Below, piece by piece: positions 25,795 through 33,699 of a stretch of 64,000 nt of DNA (position 1 is the stretch's first letter; the number at the start of each line of letters is the position of its first letter). Below the pieces are notes generated by a model, which was not told the DNA's origin, did no database searches, and saw only the letters and a list, made by a program, of their open reading frames with translations. The stretch is from an uncultured Eubacterium sp. (GTDB taxonomy: Bacteria > Bacillota > Clostridia > Oscillospirales > Acutalibacteraceae), in the NCBI GenBank assembly GCA_910583925.1, contig CAJTZJ010000008.1, positions 1 through 64,000 on the forward strand, read 5' to 3'. The position numbers and the translations under genes were made by a program.

Positions 25795-25883
25795 TTCCGT
25801 TATACGGCGTTAGTTTTTAATTTGGATGGTTACTTACCACTGTAAGCTACGGTTGAACGAATAAAAAGCCCCGTCTAACGGAA
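25795..25883 (+). ncRNA. Structured intergenic element between kdgK and kdgA
   Basis: TTCCGTTATACGG (25795-25807) pairs with CCGTCTAACGGAA (25871-25883): 12 of 13 positions match. Inside lies a perfect hairpin CTTAC-CACT-GTAAG (25833-25846). There is no T-tract, so it is not a simple terminator. It could be a processing or stability element, or an undescribed regulatory RNA. Identity unknown. Confidence 0.5.
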
Positions 25884-25932
25884 AATCCATAGATATTAAG
25901 ATTTATTATAAGAGTTTTAGGAGAAATTTATT

Positions 25933-26589
25933 ATGGCTAATAAAATTGAAACACTTGCAAAAATTCAAGAGGTTGGCATTGTTGCCGTTGTTCGTGCAAC
26001 CTCAATTGAACAGGCTGAAAAGATTACGGATGCGTGCATAGCAGGTGGTGTTGCTGCGATTGAGCTTACCTTTACTGTTCCTCATGCAGATAAGCTTATT
26101 GAGGCAATGAAAGCAAAATACAGCAGCGGGGAAATCATTATCGGTGCAGGCACTGTTATGGATGCTGCAACAGCAAGAATCGCTATCCTTGCCGGAGCTG
26201 AATATATTGTTGCTCCTTATTTTGACCCTGAAACGGTTAAATGCTGTAATCGTTATGGCGTTCCGTCTATGCCGGGTATTTATACTCCTACTGAGGCAGT
26301 TGCTGCTATGGAATGCGGTGCAGATGTGCTTAAGGTTTTCCCGGGCGATATTGCCGGTCCGGCATTTATCAAGGACATTCACGGTCCTATTCCGAATGCA
26401 GTTATGATGCCGTCAGGCGGTGTTGATGTTGACAATGTTAAGGACTGGATAAAGGCAGGTGCTATCGCTTGCGGTGCCGGTTCATCGCTTATTGCAGGTG
26501 CTAAAACAGGCGATTATGATAAAATAACGGAAACAGGAAAGCTTTTTGTTCAGCGCATTAAAGAAGCAAGAGCTGAAATGGCAAAATAA
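25933..26589 (+). CDS. kdgA: KDPG/KHG aldolase
   Basis: The class I aldolase splits KDPG into pyruvate and glyceraldehyde-3-phosphate. The 218-residue protein has VAVVRATS, GAGTVMDAATA, the Schiff-base lysine in CGADVLKVFPGD, and PSGGVDVDNV near the phosphate site. AGGAG precedes the ATG. It closes the uxaC-kdgK-kdgA pathway block and is separated from kdgK by a folded intergenic element. Confidence 0.95.
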   Translation: MANKIETLAKIQEVGIVAVVRATSIEQAEKITDACIAGGVAAIELTFTVPHADKLIEAMKAKYSSGEIIIGAGTVMDAATARIAILAGAEYIVAPYFDPETVKCCNRYGVPSMPGIYTPTEAVAAMECGADVLKVFPGDIAGPAFIKDIHGPIPNAVMMPSGGVDVDNVKDWIKAGAIACGAGSSLIAGAKTGDYDKITETGKLFVQRIKEARAEMAK

Positions 26590-26623
26590 TTAATTATTTA
26601 TATAATAAAAGAGGGGAACTTAG

Positions 26624-26950
26624 ATGAAAAAATTATACAAAGATCCGTCAAACAAAATGATTTGCGGTGTTTGCAGCGGTATTGCAAACTACCTTAATGT
26701 TGATCCAACGATTATAAGATTGGTTTGGGCACTTACCATTATATTTGCCGGTTTTGGTATTCTGGCATATTTTATCTGTGCACTTGTTATTCCGGAGGGT
26801 CCGGTTTATGATAGCAATGAGCAGTATTGGCAGCAACAGCAGCAGTATAATCAGAATGGTCAGCCTTATTATAATTCTGATCCGAATCAGCAGTATAATA
26901 ATCAAGGCACATATTATGACCCGAATCAGAATAACAATAATAATGGATAA
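26624..26950 (+). CDS. PspC-domain membrane protein with Gln/Asn-rich tail
   Basis: The 108-residue protein opens with KKLYKDPSNKMICGVCSGIA and a transmembrane helix (about residues 34-58), the PspC domain known from phage-shock and envelope-stress proteins. The last 43 residues are almost only Gln, Asn, Tyr, Pro and Gly, a low-complexity tail likely to be disordered. GAGGGG precedes the ATG. It stands alone before a bidirectional terminator. Confidence 0.88.
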   Translation: MKKLYKDPSNKMICGVCSGIANYLNVDPTIIRLVWALTIIFAGFGILAYFICALVIPEGPVYDSNEQYWQQQQQYNQNGQPYYNSDPNQQYNNQGTYYDPNQNNNNNG

Positions 26951-26964
26951 AATATAAAAATGAA

Positions 26965-26998
26965 AGCCGATTGGATGATTCCAATCGGCTGTTTTAAT
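26965..26998. terminator. Bidirectional terminator
   Basis: AGCCGATTGG / CCAATCGGCT is a perfect 10-bp stem with T-runs on both sides. It serves the PspC gene (plus) and the short minus-strand transcript from 27195. Confidence 0.85.
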
Positions 26999-27049
26999 CG
27001 TTTTGTGCAAGGCAGAATTGCAGTTGCTTACAATTCTGTTTCCTGCGGC

Positions 27050-27124
27050 TTAATAGTATGGGTGTACATATTTCTTGTCAAGCTCAGCAAAGATTTTAGC
27101 ACACCTAATGAGAAATTTAAGCAT
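27050..27124 (-). CDS. Candidate 24-residue small protein
   Basis: The ATG at 27124 is preceded by TTAGGAGGGAAAGATT, one of the best ribosome binding sites in the window, and by a near-consensus promoter at 27202-27229. The peptide starts MLKFLIRCAKIFAELDKK and ends in VHPYY; it is amphipathic, with a hydrophobic/basic first half. A hairpin (CAGAATTG/CAATTCTG) and a terminator follow on the same strand. Not recognised. The strong signals argue that it is real, but the gene is too short for codon evidence. Confidence 0.5.
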   Translation of the reverse strand: MLKFLIRCAKIFAELDKKYVHPYY

Positions 27125-27201
27125 AATCTTTCCCTCCTAAACATATTAACAAAAGAATGCTTTGGAAATTCATTAAAGCAGTCTTCCTTTGTTTCGCCCA
27201 C

Positions 27202-27229
27202 ATTATAGCACTATATTTTTTATTGTCAA
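27202..27229 (-). promoter_or_regulatory. Near-consensus promoter for the small ORF
   Basis: Minus strand TTGACA and TATAAT, both perfect hexamers, are spaced 16 bp. The only downstream coding candidate before the terminator is the 24-residue ORF. The remaining gap to 27460 is AT-rich without visible genes. Confidence 0.75.
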
Positions 27230-27460
27230 TGCTTATAATGAAAAATGGATAATATTTGTGGAAAATATATAAAATTATTTTCTTTATGTCCTAAAATATA
27301 GAAACAATAATATGCAATATAAACAAAAAACAGCAAAAACTTTTTAAGTGTAGTTTGAATAATTTTTTAACCTGTAAATTAATTGAATTTTACTTTTGAT
27401 TTTTTGTATGATATTATTAAATTACAAAATAATCGTAATATTTCTACAGAAAGGAAATTT

Positions 27461-28225
27461 ATGGATAATAAAGAATGTGATACTTTTTTGGCTTCTGTTC
27501 TTGAAATAGGAAGAAGATTGGTTGAATCGGGTGCAGAAATTCATCGTGTTGAAGATACGATTTACAGAATATGTACGGCATATGGTTTTGAAAACTGTGA
27601 TGTATATGCGGTAACCGGAATGATAGTTGCAACAATTAACAGTGAATCCGGTTTTCATTATACACAAACTGTCAGAGTAATTTCCTATGGAACGGATTTG
27701 GGCAGACTGGAGGAACTGAATGCACTTTCAAGGCAAATATGTAAAGAACTTCCGGATGTTGAAGAACTTAAAAATATAGTTTATTCGTATAAAAAGCCAA
27801 AGCCGAAGCCCATCATAAAATGCCTTGGATATATGCTTGCTGCAGGTGCATTTGCTGTTTTCTTCGGCGGAAGCTGGTTTGACGGTGTTGCTTCTGCCGC
27901 CGTTGCAATTGCTATATATCTTATGGATTATCATTTTCATCTGAAAAGAGTAAATCATGTTATATATACCTTTGTTGCAAGCTTTGTTTCGGGCTGTATA
28001 GCCCTTGTTTTTGTTCATTTTGGTTTCGGAACGCATGTTGATAAGGTTATGATTGGCGATATAATGCTTTTTATTCCGGGGTTGTTGCTTGTAAGTGCGG
28101 TAAAGGAAATGTTTAACAGAGATATTGTTACAGGATTGTATCGGCTTATTGAAGCAGTGCTTGTTGCCGTTTCCATAGCGTTTGGATTTGCCTTGTCCTT
28201 TTATGTATTGGGAGGTGCTGTTTAA
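27461..28225 (+). CDS. Threonine/serine exporter, ThrE N-terminal part
   Basis: The 254-residue protein belongs to DUF1212 (ThrE), an amino-acid exporter often split into two chains in Firmicutes. It has LEIGRRLVESGAEIHRVEDT near the start and then five hydrophobic segments from about residue 120. ATG 27461 follows AGAAAGGAAATTT; an earlier in-frame ATG (27383) has no ribosome binding site. Its stop codon overlaps the next start (TAATG). Confidence 0.88.
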   Translation: MDNKECDTFLASVLEIGRRLVESGAEIHRVEDTIYRICTAYGFENCDVYAVTGMIVATINSESGFHYTQTVRVISYGTDLGRLEELNALSRQICKELPDVEELKNIVYSYKKPKPKPIIKCLGYMLAAGAFAVFFGGSWFDGVASAAVAIAIYLMDYHFHLKRVNHVIYTFVASFVSGCIALVFVHFGFGTHVDKVMIGDIMLFIPGLLLVSAVKEMFNRDIVTGLYRLIEAVLVAVSIAFGFALSFYVLGGAV

Positions 28226-28683
28226 TGAAAGAAGCTTTAATTCAGGTAATAACAGCGGCAATCGGTTCTTTAGGTTTTTCAATCTATTTTCGTGTTCGTG
28301 AAAAGAATGTTATTGCCGCAATGGCAGGCGGAGCAATCGGATGGATTGTGTATCTTGTTTTTTTCCATTTTACTGAAGATTTATTTATAAGCAATTTTGC
28401 TGCTGCGTTTATTGTTTTTGTATGGGCAGAAATAATGGCTCGTATCTTAAAGGCCCCGTCAAATACTTATCTTATTCCCGGAATCATTCCGTTAATTCCC
28501 GGTGGCTCGCTTTACTATACAATGAAAGGCGTTGTAGATGGTAATCATCAGATGTTTGCAGAAAGCGGAAAAAACACGGTGTTTGTTACCTTTGGTATGG
28601 CAGCAGGAATGGTTGTTGCGGCAGTTGTTTTTCATTATATTATTAAAATACAGAAAAAAGGAAAGCGTAATGAAAAGGTTTAA
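28225..28683 (+). CDS. Threonine/serine exporter, ThrE C-terminal part
   Basis: The 152-residue protein matches the ThrE_2/DUF3815 family: four to five membrane helices, with PSNTYLIPGIIPLIPGGSLYYTM in the middle as the signature. It is translated from an ATG that overlaps the stop codon of its partner, consistent with 1:1 assembly in the membrane. Confidence 0.88.
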   Translation: MKEALIQVITAAIGSLGFSIYFRVREKNVIAAMAGGAIGWIVYLVFFHFTEDLFISNFAAAFIVFVWAEIMARILKAPSNTYLIPGIIPLIPGGSLYYTMKGVVDGNHQMFAESGKNTVFVTFGMAAGMVVAAVVFHYIIKIQKKGKRNEKV

Positions 28684-29326
28684 AGGCTTTGATGGGAATA
28701 CAAATAATTTTTTGTTTGAACTGCAATTTAATAATACAATTGATAAGCAAAGTGAGAATCTGATTAAGTATAAAGAATATATTACTGTGCCGATTCATTT
28801 GCTGTATCTTGATTTGCTTGATACAATAAGCAAGTTTGATGTTGTTTTTGAAACGAAACCGGCAAGATGTATTTCAACACCATATACAGATAGAAGATTT
28901 TCTCCAACCATTCCGCTTAAGGAATATATGTATTTAAGATTCAGACAGGCAAATCGAAAAACCGATATGCTCGGCTTATATTTTGATATGGGAAGTGAAA
29001 ACTATGGCTATGGACTAAAACTATATAAGCCAACAGCAAAGGGTATGGATTTGTTGCGTGAAAAGATACAAAATAATATTGCGCATTTTTCAATGCTTGT
29101 TGATGCGCTGACAGACAAGGGCTTTGAAATCGGTGGAGAAAAATATAAAAAAGACCATTTTTCTGGCATAGAAGCTTGTTCGGAAAAAGAGCTTTTGAAT
29201 CGGAAAGCATTTAGTATATCCAAATGTAAACCCGTTGATAAATATGTTTACAGTGAAAAGCTGGAAACAGAACTATCAGCTGCATTCTTGGATATAAAGG
29301 AATTTGTTGAATTATTGGCGAAATAA
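28670..29326 (+). CDS. DUF2461-like protein
   Basis: The 218-residue soluble protein has the order RFSPTIPLKEYMYLRFRQ, then LGLYFDMGSENYGYGLKLY and a helical C terminus, as in the DUF2461/TIGR02453 family. That match is by eye and moderate. ATG 28670 follows AAAAAAGGAAAGCGTA and lies 14 bp inside the ThrE C-terminal gene; a longer in-frame start at 28538 is unlikely because it would overlap by 146 bp. Function unknown. Confidence 0.65.
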   Translation: MKRFKGFDGNTNNFLFELQFNNTIDKQSENLIKYKEYITVPIHLLYLDLLDTISKFDVVFETKPARCISTPYTDRRFSPTIPLKEYMYLRFRQANRKTDMLGLYFDMGSENYGYGLKLYKPTAKGMDLLREKIQNNIAHFSMLVDALTDKGFEIGGEKYKKDHFSGIEACSEKELLNRKAFSISKCKPVDKYVYSEKLETELSAAFLDIKEFVELLAK

Positions 29327-29334
29327 TTAAGAAA

Positions 29335-29363
29335 AAAGCGGTAAGGTTTAACCTTACCGCTTT
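29335..29363. terminator. Bidirectional terminator
   Basis: AAAGCGGTAAGGTT / AACCTTACCGCTTT pairs fully and has A-runs and T-runs at either end, between convergent genes ending at 29326 and 29375. Confidence 0.85.
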
Positions 29364-29374
29364 AAAATTTTATT

Positions 29375-29956
29375 TCATTTCGTATGCTCATCAAGTGTAA
29401 GAGAATAGGCAGGAAGAAATTCTGTTTTGAAATATTTAACCTCGTCCATGTCTATTTCATTAACAATTTTAATCTGTCTTTTTCGGGCTGTTTCAAATTC
29501 CTTGTTTCCCATTCTGCATTCTTCAATACATTTAATAAGTGCATCTATTTTGTCTGCTGCTTTAACGATTTTCCAAAGTTCCTTGTCTTCCTCGTTTTGT
29601 TCAAAGAAAGATTGATACTCCTCTTTGAATTCATCTGGAAGCATAGAAAGCAATCTGTCACCTGCTGTTTTTTCAATATCCTTATAAACCTTTTTTATTT
29701 CTTCATTATGATATTTAACAGGTGTTGGCATGTCACCTGTTATAACCTCTGTTAAATCGTGATAAAGAGCAAGCACAGCGCATCTTTCTGCGTTATAGTT
29801 TTTGCCGAATTTTTTGTTTCCGATGGTGCATAGTGAATGAGCGATAACTGCAACATTGTGGCTGTGTTCAGCAATATTCTCGTTTGAAGTATTGCGCATA
29901 AGTGCCCAGCGGTTAATCAGCTTCATTCTGTTGACCATTGCAAAGAAATTGCTCAT
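29375..29956 (-). CDS. YfbR-like HD-domain 5'-deoxynucleotidase
   Basis: The 193-residue HD hydrolase has MRNTSNENIAEHSHNVAVIAH (first metal His), then LYHDLTEVITGDMPTPVKYH with the HD pair, and KAADKIDALIKC. YfbR enzymes dephosphorylate deoxynucleoside 5'-monophosphates. AGAGGAAAACTAA precedes the ATG. The gene starts directly after the aspS stop codon, so it is the tail of the hisS-aspS transcript. Confidence 0.88.
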   Translation of the reverse strand: MSNFFAMVNRMKLINRWALMRNTSNENIAEHSHNVAVIAHSLCTIGNKKFGKNYNAERCAVLALYHDLTEVITGDMPTPVKYHNEEIKKVYKDIEKTAGDRLLSMLPDEFKEEYQSFFEQNEEDKELWKIVKAADKIDALIKCIEECRMGNKEFETARKRQIKIVNEIDMDEVKYFKTEFLPAYSLTLDEHTK

Positions 29957-31744
29957 TTAGTTTTCCTCTTCTTTAGCTGAAATTTCAATTCCAAGTTCAC
30001 CAAGCTGAACATCATCAATATTAGCCGGAGCACCGCTCATAAGCTCACTTGCGTTTTGAACCTTAGGGAATGCTGTAACATCACGCAGGCTGTCTGCACC
30101 GCAGATAAGCATTGCAAGACGGTCAAGACCGATACCCATACCTCCGTGAGGCGGAGCGGCATATTTGTATGCCTCAACAAGGAACCCGAATTTCGCGTCA
30201 ATTTCCTCCTGTTCCATTCCAAGAAGCTCAAACATCTTGTTCTGGAGTTCACAGTCCGTAATTCTCATAGATCCCGAAGAAAGCTCTGTTCCGTTAAGAA
30301 CAAGGTCAAAAGCCTGAGCTCTTACCTTTGATTTATCTGTGTCAAGATAAGGGATACATTCTTCAAGAGGCATTGTAAACGGATGGTGCATAGCAAGCCA
30401 TTCGCCGCTTTCCTCATCATATTCAAAGAACGGCATTTCCGTAATCCAAAGATAATTCCATTTGTTTTCGGGAATTATGCCAAGTGTTTTTGCAACGGTA
30501 AGGCGAAGAGCACCCATAACGGAAAGTGCAAGGCTTGTTTTATCACTTACGATAAATACGCAGTCACCCTGTTCGGCACCAAGCTTTGAAAGAAGTGTAT
30601 CAAGTTCACCCTCTTTCAGAAATTTTCCGAATGAGCAGGCAGGTATATCATCTGCCCAGCGAACATAGGCAAGTCCTTTGGCGCCGATACCTTTTGCATA
30701 TTCGGTAAGCTTGTCAATTTTCTTTCTTGTATATTCGCCTGCAGCGTTTTTAGCTACGATTGCCTTAACTGCTCCTCCGTTTTCAACAGCTGTTTTGAAT
30801 ACCGCAAAATCAGTTGTCAATGCCCACTCGGATATATCTTCAATAAGCATATCAAAGCGGGTATCGGGCTTGTCTGAGCCGTATTTGCTCATAGCCTCGG
30901 CAAAAGTCATACGGGGAAGAGGAGAATCAATGTCAATATTAATTGTTTCCTTCATAAGCTTTTTGATAAAGCCTTCAGCCATATCCATAATATCGTTCGT
31001 ATCTACAAAGCTCATTTCAAGGTCAATTTGTGTAAATTCGGGTTGACGGTCTGCTCTTAAATCCTCGTCACGGAAGCAGCGGGCAAGCTGAATATAGCGG
31101 TCAAATCCGGAAACCATTAAAAGCTGCTTGTATATCTGAGGACTCTGAGGAAGAGCATAAAATTTTCCGTTATGAATTCGGCTCGGAACAACATAATCTC
31201 TTGCACCCTCTGGTGTGGATTTAATCATCATCGGAGTTTCGATTTCAAGAAAATCATTTGCATAGAAATATTCACGGGCAATCTGTGCAATTTTGTGGCG
31301 CATGATGATATTCTGTGTAAGCTTTTCATTTCTTAAGCTGAGATAGCGGTATTTAAGTGTTGTTTCATCGCCGACTGCATCTGCTTTTGCAATTTCAAAA
31401 GGCGGTGTCTGTGCCTTTGAAACGATACGAAGCTCCGTTACCCCAATCTCTATTTCTCCTGTTGGTATTTCCATGTTTTTGCTTTCACGCTCTTTGACAA
31501 TACCTTTAAGAGCAAGCACATATTCCGAACGGACAGACTGTGCTTTTTCAAAAATGCCTCTGTCGGTCTGATCGTTGAAAGAAATCTGAACAATACCTGT
31601 TTTATCTCGTAAATCAATGAAAATGAGGTTTCCAAGATCTCTCTGGCGCTGTGCCCATCCGAAAAGAGTAACCGTTCTGCCAACATCTTCTAATCTGAGT
31701 TTACCGCAATAATCTGTTCTTTTAAGTCCTTTAATATTTTCCAT
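29957..31744 (-). CDS. aspS: Aspartyl-tRNA synthetase
   Basis: AspS charges tRNA-Asp. The 595-residue class II enzyme has an N-terminal OB fold (VTLFGWAQRQRDLGNLIFIDLRD), motif 2 region (QLARCFRDEDLRADRQPEFTQ), a bacterial GAD insert (about residues 290-420) and motif 3 (GGMGIGLDRLAMLICGA). AGGAG precedes the ATG. It lies 5 bp after hisS; this hisS-aspS pairing is common in Firmicutes. Confidence 0.97.
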   Translation of the reverse strand: MENIKGLKRTDYCGKLRLEDVGRTVTLFGWAQRQRDLGNLIFIDLRDKTGIVQISFNDQTDRGIFEKAQSVRSEYVLALKGIVKERESKNMEIPTGEIEIGVTELRIVSKAQTPPFEIAKADAVGDETTLKYRYLSLRNEKLTQNIIMRHKIAQIAREYFYANDFLEIETPMMIKSTPEGARDYVVPSRIHNGKFYALPQSPQIYKQLLMVSGFDRYIQLARCFRDEDLRADRQPEFTQIDLEMSFVDTNDIMDMAEGFIKKLMKETINIDIDSPLPRMTFAEAMSKYGSDKPDTRFDMLIEDISEWALTTDFAVFKTAVENGGAVKAIVAKNAAGEYTRKKIDKLTEYAKGIGAKGLAYVRWADDIPACSFGKFLKEGELDTLLSKLGAEQGDCVFIVSDKTSLALSVMGALRLTVAKTLGIIPENKWNYLWITEMPFFEYDEESGEWLAMHHPFTMPLEECIPYLDTDKSKVRAQAFDLVLNGTELSSGSMRITDCELQNKMFELLGMEQEEIDAKFGFLVEAYKYAAPPHGGMGIGLDRLAMLICGADSLRDVTAFPKVQNASELMSGAPANIDDVQLGELGIEISAKEEEN

Positions 31745-31749
31745 TCTTC

Positions 31750-33090
31750 TTATTCTCCTACATTGAAAAGTGAACCGAAATCAAATGCTTCGCCGTTTAT
31801 TTCAAGATCAGCAAGCTGTTCCGAAAGAGTAATGTTGTAATATCCGCTTACAAAGGTTGAAAGTGCAATTTCGGTTTCCTCGCCTGTTGCCATATTCTTA
31901 AGCTTTGCGATACCTTCTTCAACCTCGTTATCGCCTAAAACAATTGTAAATTTAGCATCAAGCTTGTCTGCATATTTCATCTGAGCCCGAAGGCTTCTTT
32001 TATTTAAATCATAAAGGCAGGAAAAGCCTTCTGCCCTCATATCCTTTGCAAGTTCAACAGCCTTGAGCGTTGCTTTATCTCCAAGAGCAACAATAAACAA
32101 ATCGGGCTTGCTGCTTTCCGGGAAATCGCATCCCTGTGTTTCCATTAGAAGCATAAGCCTTTCAAGCCCCATTCCAAAACCAAGTGACGGCGTGTGTGCT
32201 CCGCCAAGCTCTTCTATAAGTCCGTCATATCTGCCGCCGCCGCAAACAGTACCCTGAGCGCCGATTGAATTTGAAATAAATTCAAAAACCGTTTTGGTGT
32301 AATAATCCAGTCCTCTTACGATTTTAGGATTGATTGTAAAATCAATATTTTCAGCCTTAAGATATTTTTGAACCTGTTCGAAGTGCTCTTTGCATTCATC
32401 ACAAAGGTAATCAAGAACAACAGGAGCATCCTTTGCAATCTCTGAGCAAACAGGGGATTTACAGTCTAAAATACGCATAGGGTTTCTGTCTAATCTGTCC
32501 TTACAGGTATCGCATAATTCGTCCTTTCTTGTGCTGAAATACGCTTTAAGTGCCTTATGGAATTCAGCACGGCAGGATGGGCAGCCGATTGAATTTATTT
32601 CAAGGCTGATATCTTCAACTCCAAGATTATCAAAAACGGATTTTGCAAGGCTGATGATTTCTGCATCGGCAAGAGGGGATGCAGTACCGAAGCATTCAAC
32701 ACCGAATTGATGAAATTCACGAAGCCTGCCTGCCTGTGGCTTTTCATAGCGATAGCAGGAGGTCAGATAGCAAACCTTTTGCGGCAGTGCTTCGTTGCAA
32801 AGTCCGCTTTCAAGAAAGGATCTTGCTGCACCTGCTGTTCCTTCGGGGCGAAGTGTAATGTTTCTGCCGCCTTTATCATCAAAGGAATACATTTCCTTCT
32901 GAACAACATCTGTTGTATCGCCTACACCGCGCTGGAAAAGCTCGGTATGTTCAAAAACAGGGGTTCTTATTTCCTTAAAGCCGTATTTTTCTGCAAAATC
33001 AAGAACGGTTGCTTCAATATACTGATTTTTGTGTACCTCTTTAGGTAAAACATCTTTTGTGCCTTTTATAGCTTTTGTTATTAATGCCAT
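31750..33090 (-). CDS. hisS: Histidyl-tRNA synthetase
   Basis: HisS charges tRNA-His. The 446-residue class II enzyme has IKGTKDVLP, LRPEGTAGAARSF (motif 2 loop region with RPEGT), the histidine A motif RGLDYYTKTVFEF, GGGRYDGLIEELGG and GFGMGLERLMLL (motif 3). I choose ATG 33090 with GGAG 6 bp upstream; the ORF-opening ATG four codons earlier overlaps that site. A terminator-like hairpin lies immediately before the ribosome binding site, and no T-box is visible. Confidence 0.96.
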   Translation of the reverse strand: MALITKAIKGTKDVLPKEVHKNQYIEATVLDFAEKYGFKEIRTPVFEHTELFQRGVGDTTDVVQKEMYSFDDKGGRNITLRPEGTAGAARSFLESGLCNEALPQKVCYLTSCYRYEKPQAGRLREFHQFGVECFGTASPLADAEIISLAKSVFDNLGVEDISLEINSIGCPSCRAEFHKALKAYFSTRKDELCDTCKDRLDRNPMRILDCKSPVCSEIAKDAPVVLDYLCDECKEHFEQVQKYLKAENIDFTINPKIVRGLDYYTKTVFEFISNSIGAQGTVCGGGRYDGLIEELGGAHTPSLGFGMGLERLMLLMETQGCDFPESSKPDLFIVALGDKATLKAVELAKDMRAEGFSCLYDLNKRSLRAQMKYADKLDAKFTIVLGDNEVEEGIAKLKNMATGEETEIALSTFVSGYYNITLSEQLADLEINGEAFDFGSLFNVGE

Positions 33091-33104
33091 ATGTATCTCC
33101 ATTC

Positions 33105-33130
33105 AAAAAAGGGTGAGCATATGCCCACCC
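33105..33130 (-). terminator. Terminator between mgsA and hisS
   Basis: On the minus strand GGGTG-GGCATATGCT-CACCC forms a stem with one mismatch, followed by TTTTTT. It begins 16 bp after the mgsA stop codon and ends 15 bp before the hisS start, so hisS depends on readthrough or on a promoter inside mgsA. Confidence 0.65.
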
Positions 33131-33145
33131 AAATTTTAATTTATG

Positions 33146-33556
33146 TTATGAATTATATCTTGGGTTTACTATTTCTCTCCATTCAAAATCTCCGCGCTCA
33201 ACACCTCTTACGAGCGCTTCGGCTGTTGCAATATTTGTTGCAAACGGAATATTGTGAACATCACAAAGTCGGAGCAAATCATTATCATTTGGTTCATGCG
33301 GTTTCGGATTAAGAGGATCTCTGAAGAATATGAGTAAGTCTATTTCATTGCAGGCAATTCGGCTGGCAATCTGTTGTCCGCCGCCTTGGCTGCCTGAAAG
33401 AAAACAGTTGATATTAAGACCTGTAGCCTCGTGTACAAGCTTACCTGTTGTGCCGGTTGCACATAGACTGTGGCGGCTCATTATTCCACAATATGCAATA
33501 CAGAATTGAACAAGAAGTTCTTTTTTTGCATCGTGGGCTATGAGTGCAATATTCAT
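33146..33556 (-). CDS. mgsA: Methylglyoxal synthase
   Basis: MgsA turns dihydroxyacetone phosphate into methylglyoxal and phosphate, an overflow bypass of glycolysis. The 136-residue protein begins MNIALIAHDAKK and has CATGTTGKLV (phosphate loop), LSGSQGGGQQIA, then FFRDPLNPKPHEPND and the IPFATNIATAE segment. The length is typical. GGAGGTAAATT precedes the ATG. Confidence 0.96.
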   Translation of the reverse strand: MNIALIAHDAKKELLVQFCIAYCGIMSRHSLCATGTTGKLVHEATGLNINCFLSGSQGGGQQIASRIACNEIDLLIFFRDPLNPKPHEPNDNDLLRLCDVHNIPFATNIATAEALVRGVERGDFEWREIVNPRYNS

Positions 33557-33699
33557 AATTTACCTCCGTAATGAAATTAAAGTTGCGAACAGGGAATTTT
33601 ACCTGAAATTTACCATTATCATTGATAATAATACCATAAATGTAATATTTATTCAATAAAAAATTATATTTATTATATTATTGCACTTTTTTTAAAATA

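Noticed and set aside
25795..25883. Terminator between kdgK and kdgA
   Set aside because: The long stem has no T-tract and a large interior; it fits a folded element better than a terminator.
27125..27190. 18-codon ORF overlapping the start of the 24-residue ORF
   Set aside because: Its stop codon overlaps the next start, but its own ribosome binding site is weaker and nothing else supports it; coupling by chance is likely.
28538..28669. Upstream start extending the DUF2461-like gene
   Set aside because: It would overlap the ThrE C-terminal gene by 146 bp; ATG 28670 has its own AAAGGAAAG site.
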